Assembly: GCA_902406135.1 (NCBI GenBank) | Contig: CABPCX010000005.1 | Span: 1-18,727 of the forward strand | Source of the DNA: an uncultured Eubacteriales bacterium | GTDB lineage: Bacteria > Bacillota > Clostridia > Lachnospirales > Anaerotignaceae | DNA length: 18,727 nt | Direction: 5' to 3' | Shown: positions 16,479 through 18,727 of the stretch, in pieces | Layout of the letters: each line of letters starts with the position of its first letter | Numbering within the stretch: position 1 is the stretch's first letter | Made by a program: the position numbers and the translations under genes | The notes under the pieces: generated by a model | Databases searched by the model: none | Seen by the model: the letters and a program-made list of their open reading frames with translations, nothing else | Told to the model about the DNA's origin: nothing

Positions 16479-16541
16479 ATGATATTAGCAGACCTGCCTT
16501 TCAGCAATCTTAACCCAACCTTACGCCAACCTTAAATTTCA
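16479..16541 (-). promoter_or_regulatory. ABC operon promoter with three 11-bp phased regulator repeats
   Basis: Minus-strand TTGCTG (16502-16507), a 17-bp spacer and TATCAT (16479-16484). Directly upstream of the -35, CTTA (plus-strand reading) occurs at 16509, 16520 and 16531, each 11 bp apart. The first two units are CTTAACCCAAC and CTTACGCCAAC, and the third begins CTTAAATTTCA. Direct repeats in helical phase against a weak -35 fit activation by an OmpR-family regulator such as the one encoded divergently. Confidence 0.65.
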
Positions 16542-16589
16542 AAATCAGGCGCTGTGTTTCAAAATTTATTTAATTAATTGTGATATAAT
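16537..16589 (+). promoter_or_regulatory. Candidate promoter region of the divergent TCS genes
   Basis: TATAAT lies at 16584-16589, but no good -35 precedes it, and the predicted start would fall almost on the ribosome binding site (AAGGTGA, 16594-16600). TTTCAAAAT occurs twice, at 16537-16545 and 16557-16565, 20 bp apart, the second over the -35 position. It may be regulator-dependent; the call is tentative. Confidence 0.35.
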
Positions 16590-16605
16590 CAAAAAGGTGA
16601 TAAAA

Positions 16606-17303
16606 ATGGATGAACTTAAAAACAAAAAAATCCTCATAGTAGACGATGAAAATGACCTTTTAAATATGATAAAGGAGATTTTATGGAATGCCGGATTTTT
16701 TAATGTATATACAGCTCTTAACTGCAGTGAAGCTTTAAAAATAACCGGACAGCAGACTATTGCCCTCTATCTCCTGGATGTTAACCTTCCTGATGGAGAC
16801 GGTTTTTCCTTATATGGCGACATAAGAAAATATTCCCAAGCCCCTGTAATTTTCCTTACTGCCAGAGGTGAAGCCGACGACAGACTTATGGGGCTTGGAA
16901 TGGGTGCGGATGATTATATAGTAAAACCTTTTTTAAGCGGAGAACTTGTATTGAGAATAACAGCCCTTCTTAGAAGAACATATATGAAAAATCCTGAAAC
17001 ACCTGTCATCGAACTTTCAGACAGAAAAATTGACCTTGAAACAGCTCAGGTAATATATAACGGCGAAAGTATACGCCAAAGGAGTTTATACTTATTAAAA
17101 AGCTTTTTGAAAATAAAAACAGGATAGTTACAAATGACGCGTTATGTATGGCAGCCTGGGGAGACGGCTATTACGGATATGAAAATACTCTTATGGTGCA
17201 TATCCGCAGACTTCGTGAAAAAATAGAGAAAAATCCTTCCAAGCCCTTTCACCTCATTACTGCAAAGGGTCTTGGATACAAGCTGGTGATAAAAGATGAA
17301 TAA
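16606..17303 (+). pseudogene. OmpR-family response regulator broken by a frameshift (lantibiotic-type TCS)
   Basis: Receiver domain intact from the ATG at 16606 (AAGGTGA ribosome binding site; a GTG 9 bases upstream is less likely): Asp13-Asp14, phosphoacceptor Asp58 in LLDVNLPDGDG, Thr85 and Lys107 in IVKPF. The frame runs past VIYNGES and then into unrelated residues to a TAG at 17125-17127. The DNA-binding domain continues in the -1 frame from about 17070: YTPKEFILIKKLFENKNRIV, then CMAAWGDG, TLMVHIRRLREKI and a proper end at 17303 (AKGLGYKLVIKDE). A net loss of about 1 or 7 bases near 17070 would explain this, because the join is also about two residues short of the usual OmpR linker. As read, the product is a 173-aa receiver without DNA binding. 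It could be a real mutation, an assembly error or a slippage site. Confidence 0.85.
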
Positions 17304-18633
17304 AACTATACTTAAAATCTTTATCTGTTTTACCCTTTCTTCGGCTCTTATATCGTTAATACTGCTTATTATAAATTTTACCGGCATTGCCTTTATACAA
17401 AGCGATGTGAATTCTTCTTTTACAAACAGCGGCAGTTATATTCTTGAAAAAATAAGCGAAAATATGGAGGTAAGCGAAAACAATTTTAACCTCAAGGATA
17501 CTTCGCTTATACCTGAGGACAGCTGGTGCATACTCATTGACGAGGACGGAAATGTTATCTGGGATTATAATAAGCCAAGTGATATACCTGACCATTATAC
17601 AATAAATGATGTGGCAAAAATGACAAGATGGTTTTTAAATGACTATCCTGTATATGTAAGGACAGAAGATTATGGTCTTTTGGTCCTTGGCGCACCTAAG
17701 GATTCTGTCGGAAAGTATGAGATTCAATATTCAATGAAATGGTTTGATACCCTCCCTCAAAGGATTTTAGGTATAATAGTTTTAAATCTGATTTTGTCTA
17801 CTTTCCTGGCGCTTTTATTCGGAAGTACTTTGTATAAAAGGCTGAGAACCTTAACCGACGGCATCAACAATTTAAGGCTTGAAAAAGAAGTTCATCTAAA
17901 AGAAAAAGGTATTTTCAAGGAGATATCAAAAAATATAAATGAAACGTCGAAAAGTATAGCAAGAAAAAATGCCACTCTGCTTTCAAGGGATAATGCGCGC
18001 TCAAACTGGATAGCCGGCGTATCACACGATATACGCACACCTCTATCAATGGTTATGGGATATTCCGAGTCATTGTCGGCCTCTTCTGATTTATCTGAGG
18101 AAAACAAAGCAAAAGCCCGTCTTATAACTGCCCAGAGCATAAAAATCAAAAAAATGGTTGAGGATTTGAACCTCATATCGTCTCTTGAATACGATATGCA
18201 GCCGGCTAAGAAAAAGGAAATCAAAATATGCCCCCTTATCCGAAACATAATTACAGAAATAATAAACAATGGCCTTTCTGAAAAATATGAAATAACCCTT
18301 GATTTCAAGGCTGAAAAAGCTGCAATAACCGGCGATGAATCTCTGCTGGAGCGGGCATTTTTCAATATAGTCAATAATGCTGTTGTTCATAATGAAGATG
18401 GCTGCACTATCAACATTTATGAATATACTGACAACGGAAACGTCTATATTAAAATTACGGATAACGGCAGCGGCATTTCAGAAGACATAATAAATAACAT
18501 ATCTGTCATTCCTAAATCTGCCCATGGTCTTGGGCTGCCTATGGCATACAAAATTATAAATGTTCATGGCGGTAAAATGTTTATTAAAAATGATTCCGGA
18601 CTTTCCATATTGATATCTTTTCCATGTATATAA
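17296..18633 (+). CDS. Sensor histidine kinase, NisK/SpaK/CprK-like
   Basis: Two-span membrane kinase (445 aa). Span 1 at about 8-33, extracellular sensor domain at about 34-155, span 2 at about 156-178, then a linker, DHp domain and ATPase. The stretch SRDNARSNWIAGVSHDIRTP with His244 is close to the lantibiotic sensor kinases NisK, SpaK and CprK, as is the single extracellular domain of about 120 residues. ATPase boxes: NIVNNAVVHN, DNGSGISED and HGLGLPMAYKI. It overlaps the repaired end of the response regulator by 8 bp (GGTGAT ribosome binding site) and is divergent from the exporter operon, the classic layout. Its coupled translation would suffer from the regulator frameshift, because the early stop lies about 170 bases upstream. 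Confidence 0.92.
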   Translation: MNKTILKIFICFTLSSALISLILLIINFTGIAFIQSDVNSSFTNSGSYILEKISENMEVSENNFNLKDTSLIPEDSWCILIDEDGNVIWDYNKPSDIPDHYTINDVAKMTRWFLNDYPVYVRTEDYGLLVLGAPKDSVGKYEIQYSMKWFDTLPQRILGIIVLNLILSTFLALLFGSTLYKRLRTLTDGINNLRLEKEVHLKEKGIFKEISKNINETSKSIARKNATLLSRDNARSNWIAGVSHDIRTPLSMVMGYSESLSASSDLSEENKAKARLITAQSIKIKKMVEDLNLISSLEYDMQPAKKKEIKICPLIRNIITEIINNGLSEKYEITLDFKAEKAAITGDESLLERAFFNIVNNAVVHNEDGCTINIYEYTDNGNVYIKITDNGSGISEDIINNISVIPKSAHGLGLPMAYKIINVHGGKMFIKNDSGLSILISFPCI

Positions 18634-18652
18634 CAAAATACTATTTAAAAGC

Positions 18653-18685
18653 AAAAACAGCCGGAACTAAAGTTCCGGCTGTTTG
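18653..18685. terminator. Terminator after the histidine kinase gene, probably bidirectional
   Basis: Perfect 13-bp arms AAACAGCCGGAAC (18655-18667) and GTTCCGGCTGTTT (18672-18684). The T-run is only three long on the plus strand but five on the minus strand (A-run 18653-18657), so it may mainly serve a minus-strand gene beyond the edge. The last 43 bases show no supportable gene. Confidence 0.75.
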
Positions 18686-18727
18686 AATCTTTTCATTATT
18701 TTATGCTTTACATATAGGGCAGCATAC

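Noticed and set aside
17097..17103. AAAAAGC as a programmed -1 frameshift site in the response regulator
   Set aside because: Slippage here would enter the right frame, but the conserved TPKEF motif is encoded in the -1 frame upstream of it, so the shift must have arisen earlier, near 17070.
17892..18374. Minus-strand 160-aa ORF within the histidine kinase gene
   Set aside because: It is antisense to the conserved DHp and ATPase region of the kinase and has no independent support.
18685..18727. 3' end of a minus-strand gene at the right edge
   Set aside because: Several frames are open over so few bases; the terminator hints at such a gene but no protein can be identified.

Overview
The window looks like chromosomal DNA of an endospore-forming, low-GC Firmicute, most likely a gut-type clostridium of the Lachnospiraceae kind. 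The evidence is a spoIIGA-sigE pair, AT-rich spacers, AGGAGG-type ribosome binding sites, a proline T-box ahead of a short ProRS, and many TCS/ABC modules for the cell envelope. I see no tRNA, rRNA, CRISPR array, insertion sequence or phage gene.

Layout. (1) Positions 1-836, minus strand: the 5' part of a BMP-family lipoprotein, the substrate-binding subunit of a probable nucleoside ABC importer. It has a good promoter overlapping a 24-bp palindrome. (2) 1313-2938, minus: sigE and spoIIGA, the mother-cell sigma factor and its activating protease, behind a promoter with an unusually wide 21-bp spacer. (3) 3021-4142, minus: an M29 metalloaminopeptidase. (4) 4206-5892, plus: a T-box riboswitch and proS. 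(5) 5935-10952, minus: a response regulator/histidine kinase pair followed by an ABC ATPase and a large FtsX-type permease. A hairpin terminator overlaps the internal promoter between the two pairs. (6) 11097-12023, plus: an FkbM-family methyltransferase. (7) 12100-14057, minus: a BlaI-type repressor and BlaR1/M56-type sensor protease behind two BlaI-type operators. The sensor lacks a penicillin-binding sensor domain. (8) 14180-16407, minus: a lantibiotic-protection-type ABC exporter (one ATPase, two permeases). It is divergent from a response regulator/histidine kinase pair at 16606-18633, whose regulator carries a frameshift between receiver and DNA-binding domain.

How it fits together. About 13 kb (5.9-18.6 kb) is mostly sensing and export at the cell envelope: two TCS-ABC modules and one BlaI/BlaR module. 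This is probably a defence block against antimicrobial peptides and wall-active compounds, but the substrates are inferred from family only. The divergent lantibiotic region has three repeats in 11-bp phase directly against the -35 box of the ABC operon, as expected for an activator of the OmpR class. The broken regulator gene suggests that this circuit is decaying, phase-variable, or mis-assembled here. I found no clearly new system; the most notable points are the frameshifted regulator, the phased repeats, the atypical BlaR sensor, and the terminator/promoter overlap at 9.3 kb.
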